DNA from: Chalara sp. BL73
Taxonomy: Eukaryota; Ascomycota; Leotiomycetes; Helotiales
NCBI GenBank assembly: GCA_918026815.1
Contig: CAKJVC010000090.1
Span: 124,001 to 188,000 of the forward strand
DNA length: 64,000 bases
Reading direction: 5' to 3'
A model generated the notes under the pieces. It was given only the letters and a program-made list of their open reading frames with translations. It was not told the origin of the DNA and ran no database searches. Positions 1 to 12,036 of the stretch are shown one piece after another (positions within the stretch are counted from its first letter, which is position 1; every line of letters begins with the position of its first letter). The translations under genes and the position numbers were made by a program.

Positions 1-1469
1 GAGAATAGTGATATTTTTTAGTTTTCGAGCCTGTAACGTAGTTTTCAAGTAGTTACAGACCGAATACAAACTGTAAAGTTTTTTAAGCGCAGCGAAATCT
101 GGGGGTTTGGGGGCTGGCCCCCATATAAATACGTGATAATTTATAGAATTAAAAAGAAAGCTTTCTATTTTCGATTGTTACACCTAACGAGCGCCTTTAT
201 TATTATTTAAAAAGAGTTATTACTGCTTTGATGTAAGGTGCTGGAGTATTGTAACACAAATCAGCTCTCATTGGTACACAGACTAATCTCTACTTCGTCA
301 CGAGTCTCCTACTTTACCCCTCCGTACCCCTCCGTACCCCTGGCGACTCCCTCATGTCCCTTAGCACGTGACATCGCGGCACATGACATTTGACTACTTT
401 AATCACTGAAATTCAGTACTTTCGTCAGTCCAAAAAATTAGCAGTGGAGAAGTATTTGTCAAGGGTCAATAACCCCAGACTCGCCAATAAGAGTCCTCGC
501 CACAGATGCTAGTTTGGCTCTGTACTTGCTCGCAACACATAGTAGGATGTGGAAAAGAAATTGTCAAACAATCACAGCGGTTCAATGTCCCAGATTTGAT
601 GATACATTTAAGAAAATGTTTTTATTTGGTAGAGGCTGTAATTCTGAGGACTTTTGACGAAATGATCTTCTTGTTTGTCCTCGAAGTTGGGGAAGTCGGC
701 AAAGGACAAGCCACCCTAGTGCTGTAGTCGAAAATACCTTAGGGAAGCACCACAATTGATGTTTCAGCAACTTTTTTTTTGGCTTCTGTATGGAATTCCT
801 ATGCTTACATGCGGGTAATTTGACATTCAGACGAGCACCCAAGGAGTAACGAATCGTTCACTTACTTGTAAATGGCCCCCACAAAGCCTCCATATTTAAT
901 ACCAAGACATTATTTTTAGTCAAACTTCAAGCCAGTGTTCAGACTGCTGTTTGCAGGTATCAGGTAGTCTTTTTCTCACCGCTTCCGCCTAAATAATAGG
1001 TGCACGAAGCATAGTCAAGAAAAATATTCTGCTTCGGGATAGGTGTACATAGCCAAAATATGAGTGAAAGTGGTGAGACAAAGATTACCCTGGACACCTC
1101 CGTAGTACTGGGAGATGCACGGTTTAAGTGATAGGGGCACAGCAAAGCGGAAGCGATCCAGTGGTATGCAGCCTCAGAAGCCACACGCATCACGAAAGAT
1201 CTTGGCTTCGTGCGGCTGATGATAGACAGTCTCAAGATTGGATAGGAATGCCATTTTTGTTGGACAACTGGATAAAGCTGTCCGTATAGAGTTTAGAGCT
1301 GACATTGAGCAGGGGAAAGCAGAGCTGGCACCAGAGAGGGGCAGGGAAGGCACTAGTCGTCCTCTATATTTCCTTTTCTGTGGTCATGACTTCTCTTTCT
1401 CTCCTTTGGCCAGGACGGATTAAGTGGATGGACAAAACGGCGCAAGTAATACCGCCGTGAACGTTGAGG
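1..1469. other. intergenic, no gene recognised; small repeats
   Basis: No supported gene. A short hairpin of six G/C pairs with a 2-base loop lies at 109-122 (GGGGGC TG GCCCCC), just after a G-rich stretch. A 10-base unit (TACCCCTCCG) is repeated in tandem at 315-344, the last copy imperfect. Open frames here are short and lack recognisable domains or splice logic. Confidence 0.5.
109..122. repeat. perfect 6-bp GC hairpin
   Basis: GGGGGC and GCCCCC are separated by TG, following a run of five G at 101-105. Such G-rich/C-rich ends often mark transposon edges in fungi, but no element body or terminal repeat partner was found, so only the hairpin itself is claimed. Confidence 0.4.
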
Positions 1470-3855
1470 ATGGCTTTTCCGTACGGTCGCTCTAGCCAGC
1501 AGTACTCGCCATTGGGAGGGGGAGATCCCAATGTTATCTATCAGAGTCCCGCGCAATTACAAGGAGAGTTCGATTACTTTCTACCTCCGAATCCGTACGA
1601 TGGAAGTCTTGACTCGACACCAAATTTGGGTTCTCCCCCCTTAGAAATGTATGGACGGCCAAATGCTGCCCATAGAATCAGCGCTGCTTCTTTCGCGTCT
1701 TTCGGCAACCCACCGCTACCTCCAAGACCAGGGCCGTATCCATTACAGCATATGGATAGTCAAGCTACGCTCTTTGGGACCCCGAACTATGGACGGTGGA
1801 GTTCTCAAACTAGTATGGAATTTTGCTGAATTCTTGAAATTCTGCTAATCCCTTGCAATAGCGGAATCACAATCTTTCCTAAACCAGCCCCTCAACAAAA
1901 TCGACACCTCTTTCTCCTCGGAAACGTATCATGCGTATAAGGACAATACGGGAAGACAGCTTTTGGCACTCTTGCTTGGGAGCCTGGCGAGATTTTTGGT
2001 CACTCTTGGTCTTTGCGCGTGCTATATCCTTTCTGTGAAGTTATGGGCCAACAAAGGGATAATAGACGAGAAGCACAAGAAGTTGTTGAATGCTATCACT
2101 ACAGGAATCAGTTTGGCGCTGGGCTTGAATATAGCAAGCAGTTTCAAAGACCTGGCATTAAACATGCGATGGCCGATATTAAGCATGAGACGGCGAAATT
2201 TAAAGGAGGTGAGTACACAGAGCTCAAGTTTTTGAGGACTTTGCAAACCCTTGTGTAGCTCGACCTCATTCTCAACGCGGATTCATTGGGGAAACTTTTA
2301 AAGCTGGTATTCATAACACGACGGCCGTGGGTCATATTTTCTTGCATAGCTTGGCTGTTCATTAACATTGTAAGCTAAACCTACATTCGTGTATCGAGAT
2401 CCTCCACTAATCTTAAGAAGGCGGCCCAGGCAGGAATAGCTATGCTGAATTTGACATATGGGTTTGATGTTAATTATGACGCTGTTTTGTTAAATTCCGG
2501 AAACATCTCGATCCCAGGTATGAGATATATATGCAGAACTGATATAAGCGACTAATTTTGTCGTTAGATATGCGTCACTTCTATCCAAATGGCGACAACC
2601 TTGATCTAGGAATTCATGACGAGGAGTACATGGCAAATTTGTTCGTTTAGACCCTTTCATGCGTTTTAGCCGCTGTCTGATGCTGACCTGTGGCAGATAT
2701 GGTGGGCTTGCGTATTACGGTCTCAATAATACCAAATATATGCCGAAAGCTGGTGACATCTATCGGAACAGCAATGCCATGATATGGTACAGCACAGAAG
2801 AGCCCAGCATGGAGCTTCTATTTTCTAATTCTCCTTCAAAAGGAGATGTAAACACAGCATTTTCTACCTATACAGATCGCAGGCTCAAGACCACCTATGT
2901 CTGCGAATCTCATCCAGTGATCGCTGGTGGCGATGGCACAAGTAACGACATCGAAGTAGCTCAAATCGGAAATATTACTATAAACGAAGTCGTATCCAAC
3001 TCGACCAATTACTTTACCAATCCCGGAAATCTCTGTGAAGAAGGCAACCTTCGATGCTCAATTGTGGAGGCCTTCGAAGCCTCAGACACAGCACCTTGGT
3101 ACTATAAGTGTAATATAACTATGGGATTAACGACCAACGACCCCAGAAACTTGTCATTCATCAGTAACGAAATGGCTTACACAGCAACAAGCTCAATTGC
3201 CCAAATTGGTTACACCGATATGATGGGCCAGCAAAGCCAAGTTTACCCACAGAATAGTATCTGGGGGCTGCCTATTAATGGCAACGCAGAGGGTCCGTCC
3301 CCTTTCCTTACAAATATGTTACATAACTAGCTAGAAGCTGGAAATTAAGGAGCTGTCTTGAGCCGATTCGCTTAATCTGTCTTGCGGCCCAGGTTACTGA
3401 GACAGCTTCGAAGCCCCAACTTTCTGCACTTTGCAACTAGCTATATGACTAATTTAGCGATAGAGATGGGCATGCACATGACGTATTACGCAATGGGTGC
3501 AATTGCCGGAGCTTCCCTCTTCAATCCAAGGATTACTATCGATGGTATAGCTCCAATGCAAGGTTACGAGTTAAACTTAAACCATCCGAAATATTTTTTC
3601 CTCATCGTAGGGTTATTATGTGGCTGTCAACTTGTATTTATCATCATTGTTGCAGTGCTCTCGAACAGGGTGAAGGTTGGGCCAGATACATATCTAGCTA
3701 TGGCTCTCTTATTGAGACCGATTGCAGATGCTCTGGAAGGAGTCAGCGGCGGAAAAGAAAACAAGGCATACAGGGAGGCAAAGAGATCGACGACAGTCAA
3801 GTACGAGAAGGATGGTAGGAACGGTAGGTGGTTCCTAAAGATGGTAGGGAAGTGA
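1470..3855 (+). CDS. multi-pass membrane protein of unknown function, multi-exon
   Basis: I do not recognise a named function; it looks like one of the large orphan membrane proteins common in filamentous ascomycetes. The start is the ATG at 1470 (MAFPYGRSSQQ). The N-terminal ~110 residues are low-complexity, rich in Pro, Ser and Gly, and probably cytosolic. Intron 1 at 1813-1861 restores frame into a hydrophobic stretch (LLALLLGSLARFLVTLGLC), then an amphipathic region ending in WPILSMRRRNLKEV. Further introns fit at 2209-2258, about 2370-2417, about 2518-2567, about 2640-2696 and about 3317-3393. The 2700-3320 exon is a soluble, N-glycosylation-rich domain (several NxT/NxS and paired Cys), probably extracellular. 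The last exon has a strong membrane helix (FFLIVGLLCGCQLVFIIIVAVL) and a basic tail. The later exon joins are approximate. Confidence 0.7.
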
Positions 3856-5664
3856 AGTGGCATAGGATTTCAGGTTCGACCTAATCACTCTCAGCATCGG
3901 CACACAGCGCGATCCAGGAATTGCTGGCATTATGGAGAGAAGCACGGAGCCAAAGGGTGTTTAAGCTGGCCATGACGAAGCTGTTTTGCACACAGCATTA
4001 ATGCCGAGGATCTCTTCAGCAAAAGAAGACCGCTGAAGGACGAGCGCATGGATTTTGGTCAATATGTGGCTGAAAATGACCAATATAGATATTCTTGTAA
4101 TGTCTCAAATAATATTATACATTGACGACGGTCTATGCTTCTCCAATTTCTTTGACTCCGTACATGCTACGATATTCCGGCTTCTTATATCCGTGCACGT
4201 TTGATAGGGAGCATGGCTAATTTTAAGAACATTTTATTATTTTGTAAGGCTTTATTTTCTCGTTACAAACACTGCAGTACATTTATTAGTCATTTCATTA
4301 GGCATTGCTTCAACAAAGTTAATCATATCATTCGCAGAATTACAAATTCTTAAGTTAATTCAAGGCTGCGACAGAATTTTCTAGAAAGCGCACGGATGTA
4401 CAAAGTCGCAATTTTATGGCTTGTTCGAAGTACTTGTAACGGCCTTGCCTGGATGTGGCGTCTTTAGGGGAGATGCTTGTTTTCGTCGCGGATTCTCTTC
4501 CGCTCGTACCAACGAGACCAAGCGGTGTAGGCTTCCCCCGGAGATTCAAAAGGCGGACTCGACCCATGACCCCGGATCTACATATCTGCACGTCTATGGG
4601 GCAGAAAGAAGCGTGCCCCAACTTCTTCCTCGAAAATTCATGGCATTGAAATACCGATTCTCCCATACTAATATGTACCGTTTACCAACTAATGCCTCAA
4701 TGTACACCACAGGCAAACAATCACCATTCTTTACCCTGATCATGCGCGTTGATGCTAGAAACAACATTAATCGGAGGGCTGCAAATATTGTCAATCACGA
4801 GATATTACTCAGACCGATAATTCCGGTATGCAGTTAACCAGGTGAAAGGAAAGACTTCATTGGGAGCATTGACGCAAGAGATTTCTGCCGAGCTGCTCTT
4901 CCTGTCGAAACTCTAAAACTTCTTCGGACAAAGGAGGAACATGCTTGAAACTTCCATGACTAGTCTAAGCTAAACCACATGCTAGGGCGAGCACACGGGC
5001 TCTAAAGTGACGCGGCAGTCCATTCTATCATCCAAATCCATGTTAGGATCCGCGAGTCGCAAATAAAGTTTAAAACGTGCAATCATGAATTAGTATTACT
5101 TTATGACATATATGAATGGATTCGGTAAGAGGAAGATAATCTCTCATCCCTACCAGTGAATCATCTTGACAATGCTGTGTTACCCATTCCGTGTTTTACG
5201 AAATATCTTCCGGCTCTAAAACTTTGCTCCGATAGGTTTAAGCAGGGTAGGAGCCTTCACGGCAGCAACCTTATCATGCTTCCCTCCTGATGGCTAGTCA
5301 TGAAGGGAGAGAGAATGTTTCTAACTGCTAGTCATTCTCAAACGGGGGCTTCTTGATAGTTCTAATTCTATACTCACTCGTAAGTTTTCCCTTTAGTTCG
5401 TGCAGAGAAGTTAAAGAACCCTCTTCTCCCTTGATCTAGTTGATCTCGAAAGTTTGGTGCATCTGAAGATTGCTGGACGTCGTCAGGATTAACTTGGATG
5501 TGGTGGCTTCCTCTCCCTGACTACTCCTGCGAAAAGCAGGCATAAACATATTGTTCTTGTTTACATACATCAAGGGTTCTTCGAGGGAAAATATTCCTGC
5601 CCTCATATTGCCTTCTCGTTCTACTACACGTTGAGACCTTCAGCTATCTTTTATTCTATTTATA
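3856..5664. other. intergenic, nothing recognised
   Basis: About 1.8 kb. Open frames on both strands near 4355-4837 overlap one another, begin at non-ATG codons and have no domain-like composition. I see no gene or RNA. Confidence 0.5.
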
Positions 5665-7261
5665 ATGTTGACCTTATTATCCCCAAATTATGTTCCCATT
5701 GAAACGACACAAGACGATCTGATTATAGCTTCAATCGCATGGGGATGGACTTTGGGCTTCGGGTTCTTGACTACGTGGACGGCATTGAAACAGACAACAC
5801 AGATCTATGGACGTTACGGAGCCTCCAAAATCAATTCTCCGTACGTCTGGATGATATGGGCAGAAATCGCGGTTTGCCTTGCGTTCGGTATTATATGCTA
5901 CTTGCATCTGCTTGGTCAGCTTCCACCCAGGTACGTTCCATAGTCATTTTAGAACCAAGTGTTTGTCAGAGTCGGTGTCCACCTCACTACACAACTATAT
6001 GGGCTTTTCAAGGAGGCCAAAGGACCAGGTGAATTCAAAAGCCCAATGTGTGGAAATGATATCAAACATGATTTACTCGAGCTCTCAAGGAGTCATGCTA
6101 ACACAATCCAGTTTTGCGTTCTACTTCTCAATTTGTAAGTACTACAAACACAAGTCGGCTTGTGATCGCAACTGACCAGCAACAGTAACACTATGGGCAC
6201 TTCAGGTGATCTAAACTCCATGCTCAATGTATTTATATCTCTAACGACCATCTCTAGGTTCAATTCCTTCTTCAAATTATCATCAACAGAGTGTCATTGT
6301 TGATGCCCGATAAAAGAAAGTCCTTCAGGCTCAAAGTAGGCGTCGCCGTCATTATTACTGCCATTAACATTTCGGTCTATTGTATTTGGATTCCTGCCCG
6401 TCTACAAATCTCACATTCATATGAATATATCAACAACATATGGGATCGTTGTGAGAAGGTTATATACCTGATCGTTGACGCCTTTCTCAACTGGTACTTT
6501 ATTCACACTGTCCAAAAACGCTTAGTCTCTAGAGGGCTTAAGAAATATGAGCCTTTGGTTCGTTTCAATGTTTGGATCATTGGCTTCTCCCTTGCAATGG
6601 ACGTTCTGATTATCGGCACGATGAGCCTTAAAAATTCTTTCGTGTAAGGATCTTCGTCTTTCATCGACCCTATTCCCTAACATGTCGCTAATCCTCCTAA
6701 ACCAGGTACATGCAGTTCCATCCACTTGCTTATATAGTGAAGCTCAATATCGAAATGTCGCTTGCTGAGCTCATCGCACGAGTCAACAGAGACCCGTCCT
6801 CGGCCCAGCACGTAATCCCCACAGCTTCTCGCAGCGAAGCTGATAAGCGCAAGAGTGGCAACAGAACAATGATGACCAACTTCGAACCGGAGACCAGACC
6901 AAACACGAAGCGTGTCTCTACGTCTGGTTCAAAATCGAATGGAGATATCCACGGATCATGGGCCATCTCTGGATCAAATCCTTTCTCAGGAAGGAACAAG
7001 CAGAGTGGCGAGAGCACGTATTCATGTAGTGATAGCGATAATGCATTTGAGATGAAGAATATCGCTGAGGAGAAGAATGGAATTATGGTTCACACAACGA
7101 GCGAGATTGTGGTTGAGTCCGCGATTCCAAATAGGAAGGGCAGAGTGGTGGAGGAGGATGAGACGCCGCTGACCGAGGAGGATCGAGCGAGAGCAGAGCG
7201 CGACCAGCTGGATGGTAGGCAAGGGATGGGAGTCTATACGCAAGTTTGGACACAAAAGTAA
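5665..7261 (+). CDS. predicted seven-helix-like membrane protein, unknown function
   Basis: Starts at ATG 5665 (MLTLLSPNYVPIETT). Hydrophobic segments follow in order: residues ~18-38 (IASIAWGWTLGFGFLTTW), ~60-80 (YVWMIWAEIAVCLAFGIICYL), a helix around 6112-6134, one around 6260-6290, then VAVIITAINISVYCIWIP, VIYLIVDAFLNWYF and FNVWIIGFSLAMDVLIIG. A long polar C-terminal tail of ~180 residues (6730-7261), rich in Ser, Lys and Glu, is probably cytosolic. Exon 1 ends at 5930 (CAG|GTACGT); exon 2 starts at 5970 and can be read without interruption to 6134. Introns are also needed between 6135 and ~6261 and at about 6645-6705. The 6180-6262 joins did not resolve to one clean frame by hand. The topology resembles fungal membrane sensors, but no family-defining motif was identified. 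Confidence 0.7.
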
Positions 7262-7719
7262 TGGCAAGTATGGTGTACACAATCAGGACTCAACAGCACA
7301 GGTTTTTTTGGGGGGGGGGGGGGGGGGGGGGGGAATAAATAAAAATAAAAATAAAAATAAAAATAAAAAGGCACTGGAAATATGCATAGAGTACTCAAAA
7401 TAGAGGATATATGTCATTCTATCTATAGCGATATCTACTCATGCATTCTCGATTGCGAGTAGGTCCACTCTGTACATCTTGCTACACAAGTCCATCTTGA
7501 CATCTATCAACCCTTTCGCTACGCTAGGAAGGGTCTGCATACTTCGAAGTGACACAATCGACCAAACGTCTTGAGAATGATTGATGTTATGTATGTCCCC
7601 AAATACACTGCACTCTTAAGCTAATTGATCCGTAGCTGATCAGCCTATCTAAGGTTCTGCTTATATCTTGCCCGCTGGTGCCAACAACGGTTCTGTAGTC
7701 CGACACACCTATGCAGGCT
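7262..7719. other. intergenic with homopolymer/microsatellite tract
   Basis: Contains the G24 run and the A-rich repeat annotated separately. Beyond them I see nothing but AT-rich sequence between a plus-strand gene and a minus-strand pseudogene, that is, a convergent 3' region. Confidence 0.5.
7303..7371. repeat. T7-G24 run followed by (AAAAT)n microsatellite
   Basis: Seven T (7303-7309) are followed by 24 consecutive G (7310-7333), then about five to six units of an AAAAT-type repeat up to about 7369. The G run can form a G-quadruplex, and its true length may be misread by sequencing. Confidence 0.9.
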
Positions 7720-9292
7720 TCATGAAGCTACAGACCTGATCGTTCTTCCCAATAATCTTTGGATTGTAACGGTGGTAAATTTAATGGACCTGAGAATTCT
7801 TCTATCCCGGTACTCAACGAGCCCGAAAGCCATCTGTGACACCGGCATTCCAAGTATGGTTAGGAAAGTAGGCAGCGGAATTGAGTAGGGGTGATTTGGC
7901 GGAAGATCGATGTTATAAGCTAACCAATCTTCCAATGGTTGACCTTCGAGTGGCGCGCGAAGTTCATCAAAGCCAACCGTTGAAGCGATCCAATTAATAC
8001 AACTTTTGGGTCCAAAGTAGCCTCGTGTTTTCTGAATTCGACCAATGTTCTTGTACTGATATTCAGAATTTGTTTCAGAGCCACCATCACAAGATTGCTC
8101 ATATCTCGGAAGGTTTCGGAGCTGGCTGAATTGATCAAATCTTTTAAACTCGTTATCAAATATTCCAGAGTCTCTTTTGGTGTGCTCGAACAATGATGTG
8201 GCTGATTCCTCTTGTATGGCTTCACAGATCTTGAAGTTCTAGAAAGGCATCTTGGGCTGCTTTCCAGAGCCAGCACCTTTGATGTCTGTGGTTCCTCTTG
8301 AAACGTCCGGCATTTCCGTGTCTGAATTTTCTTTGACGTCTTTCTTCAAAATTTCCGCGGGCTCCCATGTTGCATTCTCCTTATGAAAGTCAAGATGTTC
8401 GGTTTGAAGATTAAGAAAGTTGGCTGCTAGTACCCTCGTGGTATTCAACATACGTAGATGCTCTTCGTCAAATATCCACTCCAACTTTTTGGATTCTGGT
8501 TCGCCAGGACTAAGAGCGTACAGCCCCAGTTGGCTTTCTTCGCGTAGACTCCCGCAGAACTCAAAGTTGTTTAAACGATGCCTTCGGTGCAGCGTTTGGA
8601 GTTGTGGTTCAAATGTATATAGCAAACCAATAAGATTCTGGCGTACTTCATTAGAGAAGCCCAGGTGTTGGTTGCCGACATGAACGTGAAGTCCGCACTT
8701 AGTGCTACAGTTTATGCGACAGTTTATGCGATATGTGCCCGAAAGAATTTTGCACACCCCTCTAACCTCATCATATGTTTCTTGCCCGGCGATTAATGCA
8801 GGTTTCTTGACTTCGATGGGGTGCTCGCCGCATTTATGCAGATCGTTGTGACCAGATACCGACGTATCCTCAGCGACTATCCAGTAGTTGTGCTGGCGCG
8901 GAAGGCCAATGCCTTGCCATCTTGCTCGTTCCTCCGACAGATCGAATTCCATTTGGGTGATAGCGTTGAGTCTCGCTTTTTGCAGTACGAATGCGATGTT
9001 CTGCTGGATACTCAAATCTTGAATGGTCTACTCTGTCATTCTGGAGAGGAACTCCTGTCGTTCGGGTAAAGAAGAAAGAACATCCAGATTAGGGTCTAAA
9101 AAGTCTATATTCTCTAGGTCTGTACCTGCCGATTGTCTCCAGGATTGGGATCCTCACTATATGGCCCGAGGCTCATGGTGGCAAACTCGAATTCAACACC
9201 GAATGTGAGAGCTGTCGTATGACCTTGTCCGAAATAACCTTGACTTTCTAGATGCTGCTTTGGATTATGTTGTATATGGAGATCTTCCTGGA
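7720..9292 (-). pseudogene. fungal amidoligase (Amidoligase_2 family), disrupted
   Basis: On the minus strand the segment at about 9190-9215 reads LTFGVEFEFATMSLGPYSEDP, the nucleotide-binding start typical of amidoligases, which form amide bonds with ATP in the ATP-grasp/glutamine synthetase-like fold. Further on are GLHVHVGN (8680 region), TFEPQLQTLHRRHR and TLVEFRKHEATLDPKVV (about 8000-8050), then INWIASTVGFDELR in a different frame, all in family order. Defects: a frame change and a TAG at about 9023-9130 just before TIQDLSIQQN; the frame ending in PKMPF at 8239 is followed by more family sequence in another frame; a frame change near 8000 between HEATLDPKVV and INWI; and no clean ATG upstream of FGVEFEF. 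One or two of these could be introns, but not all. The substrate is unknown for the fungal family. Confidence 0.75.
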
Positions 9293-10995
9293 CTTTTCAA
9301 TGAGTTCTTGTCTGCCATGTTTCTGGCGTACTGAGAGCTTGCCAATTTTGGCCTTTTGCGAATGACCTGAGAGCTTCCACTTGTGCTGGCCTTTGACTCT
9401 CTTCAATTTCTGGATGCTATATAACGCAGGAGGTCAGATATGTGATGAAGCTATACGCAAGAGAATATGGCGCTCAAATCAATGAATGCGAGGAAGGGTA
9501 AGAAGGAAGGCATTGAGGATGAGACACGAATCTTATATATTTTCTTTATTTGCATTTGAACTGATCTTTCCTCTATGAATCCTCGCTCTGGCCTGCAATT
9601 CAAAAGGAAATGCTGCTATTAACATCGGAGCACCTACTGGCGGAACTCTACTTCTAAGCTTTAGCATATTTGGAACCGCGTCCCGCTGAACCATCACAAT
9701 GGGACACACAGAACATATTTTAAGACAAAACCACTTCATCTAGTAGCCTATATATACACCTATGAATCTATACAGATAGTTCTTGGACACCGTAGGTCAG
9801 CATTCTCGTGAATAGAAAACATCAAGTGGCTGGCGTGATTACCCCTATTCACCTGATTAAGCGAGAAGCCATAGGCCAGCAAATCTACTTTAGTAGCTAA
9901 TAAGTGCGTTACACTAAACCAAAAATATTGATATTTAAGAATAAAGTGATTGAAGACGATTATTAAGAGGACATTTCTAATTATGGTACGATGCATACGC
10001 GGACTCTACCTCTGAAAACTATCCCAAGCTACCTTTCTGCACGTTGGAATCAAAACGCTAATGAATCGAATCGGTTGAAACTTAAATGTGGACCCACATA
10101 TTGGTTCTAAGTCAATCCCAATGTAGAAATATGTTGGAGCACTAAAACTATAGTTGAAATTAATATTGTTAAGCTTCATCCGCCATTGTGGTGGCCCGGC
10201 TGGGTCGATGCTTGATATGAAAGATATCTGAACACACTCCGGAGGCAGTTATTGTCCCGTTCGGCGGGAAGGTCCACTTGATACTGTCAAACTGCGCATG
10301 CGTTGTTAGTAATCATTCTAAGATAATATATGAAAATGCCCTGGTGATCAATATCTCAAGAACTAGGCATCTGGAGAGGGGCAGCTGAGTGCTGTTTGCT
10401 CACCTCGAGCGATGTTTATCGCGAATCTTAGATATATAAAATGAGGACCAAATCTCTTATTTAATATAATTTTGTCCTAAATTCAAAAGCGAGATTCCGG
10501 TTTGTCTATGGTTATTTTGAGCCTGTTGGGTGTGTCACTTCTTGATCGTCAAATACATCTGTCACAAGCTTCGTGACTAAAAATTTATTTTCAAAGTAGT
10601 TTGTTGACCTTAATCACCACCATGTGTGAACCAGATGGTGAGAATTGAAATATTGGTGTAGAACCTAAAAAAAATTACACGGCCCTCATGAGGGTGCTTT
10701 GGAGGGCTCAGTATTTAAAAGAGAATAATCTGAGTACAGATTCTCTTCATTCTCCATGTAGAATTTTCAGCCAATAATTTCTATCCGTGGCACGAAAATT
10801 TATTGGGATCCTGTATAAGCATAGAAAATACCACAATGTAGACCATTCAATTCTGCTAGAAGAATCCGAGGTCGAATGTGTAGCTATGGGTAGTTTCTAG
10901 GCTGTAGTTTCTAGGCTGTAATTGTCAAGAATAAAGGCATGGCTCGGAATCGAGTTCAGTCTCCATGAAGTATGGTCTCGACTTATGTATTTCAA
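9293..10995. other. intergenic, nothing recognised
   Basis: 1.7 kb of AT-rich sequence. A 15-base tandem duplication (GTAGTTTCTAGGCT type) lies near 10886-10920. Short open frames are non-ATG or featureless. Confidence 0.45.
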
Positions 10996-12036
10996 CTACC
11001 TTGAGGGATGACGACCTAAAATAGAACTCGACGTTCGAAAGACACTGGTAGATGATGGAGTCCGTTCTAATTCCACTGCATTAGACACTCCCTCGGCATC
11101 AACTTCCATTCGAGAATCTCGGTCATCTCTCTTCTGCTGAGCTCTGTCACTAAGCTTCATTTTGACCCATGGCAGAAGATTGTAGTAGCCACCGCATGCG
11201 AATACCCCACACCAAAGAACAAATTCTGTAGCATAGATCACCATGCCTAGGATATCAAGCCTAGGCTGAAAGACTTATTATAAATGTCAGGGTTTTTGTG
11301 TAGGAGCCTGGACAGGGTAACCTACAAACAGAGACAAGAGAGAATACATCACCAGCTGCATCGATACCGACGAAGATGAATGATATCCCTCTTACGGTGC
11401 GGTGAATATAAATATCATAATAATGCCTTAGGACACCAGCGGAGAGCAAGACCGTTGATAGGACGCCCATGAAAATGACAGGCCAATGTATATCTCGCCT
11501 AAGGCCTGCCTGCAAACCAGTAAATGTCAGAAAACTGAATCTATAGAACAGAGTGTGACTGCTTACCCTCAACGCGAATACAAATGCGACTTCCACGCCG
11601 CCAAACAGAGCTCCAATAGCCGCCACTAGAGCGGTACATTTTCCAGCACTCCATTTCTGCATTTTGTAAGACTTCTCTCTTCCTAAAAATCGAGCATCAA
11701 GAGGCCTACATCATCATAATAGAAACACTGCCCCCAAGTGATTAGGCTCAACACAGTTAAAACCTGAGGCTGCACGAGGAGCGCAACGTTGAAATTAGAG
11801 GCAATGTTATACGCCCCCAAAGGGACGCCTGCACATGCCCAGAGTAACATCATCGATCTTTGTAGCCCAGTTGTATTATGACGTCTATAATTGATGATGA
11901 TTTGAGGGATGAGCTGGCGAGCTTTTAGTTGCCATCTTGAGAAAACTGATTTTTGGGACCCTGTCTACAGTACCTGAATCGACCAACATACCGCTCCCGT
12001 TGTGCCGAGGACGTTGGCTGCTATGGGGACGTCCAT
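10996..12036 (-). CDS. PQ-loop repeat membrane protein
   Basis: The family moves small solutes, often cationic amino acids or sugars, across vacuolar or other membranes; the substrate here is not predictable. Five exons join in frame to 268 residues: 11974-12036, 11710-11913, 11567-11656, 11330-11509 and 10996-11265. Exon 1 encodes MDVPIAANVLGTTGAVCWSIQ, and exon 2 opens with the diagnostic PQ motif LIPQIIINYRRHNTTGL. The second PQ-loop-like region lies around TVRGISFIFVGIDAAGDVFSLVS. Hydrophobic helices fill most of the protein; the C-terminal ~50 residues are polar and Ser/Arg-rich. The exon 4 donor is GTTTGT, an unusual donor chosen because it keeps the frame. The start is the only ATG that places the PQ motif near residue 22. 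Confidence 0.85.

Noticed and set aside
101..345. Possible transposon edge (GC hairpin and tandem repeat)
   Set aside because: No terminal inverted repeat partner, target duplication or transposase was found in the window.
4355..4837. Overlapping ORFs on both strands
   Set aside because: They begin at non-ATG codons, overlap each other and show no domain features.
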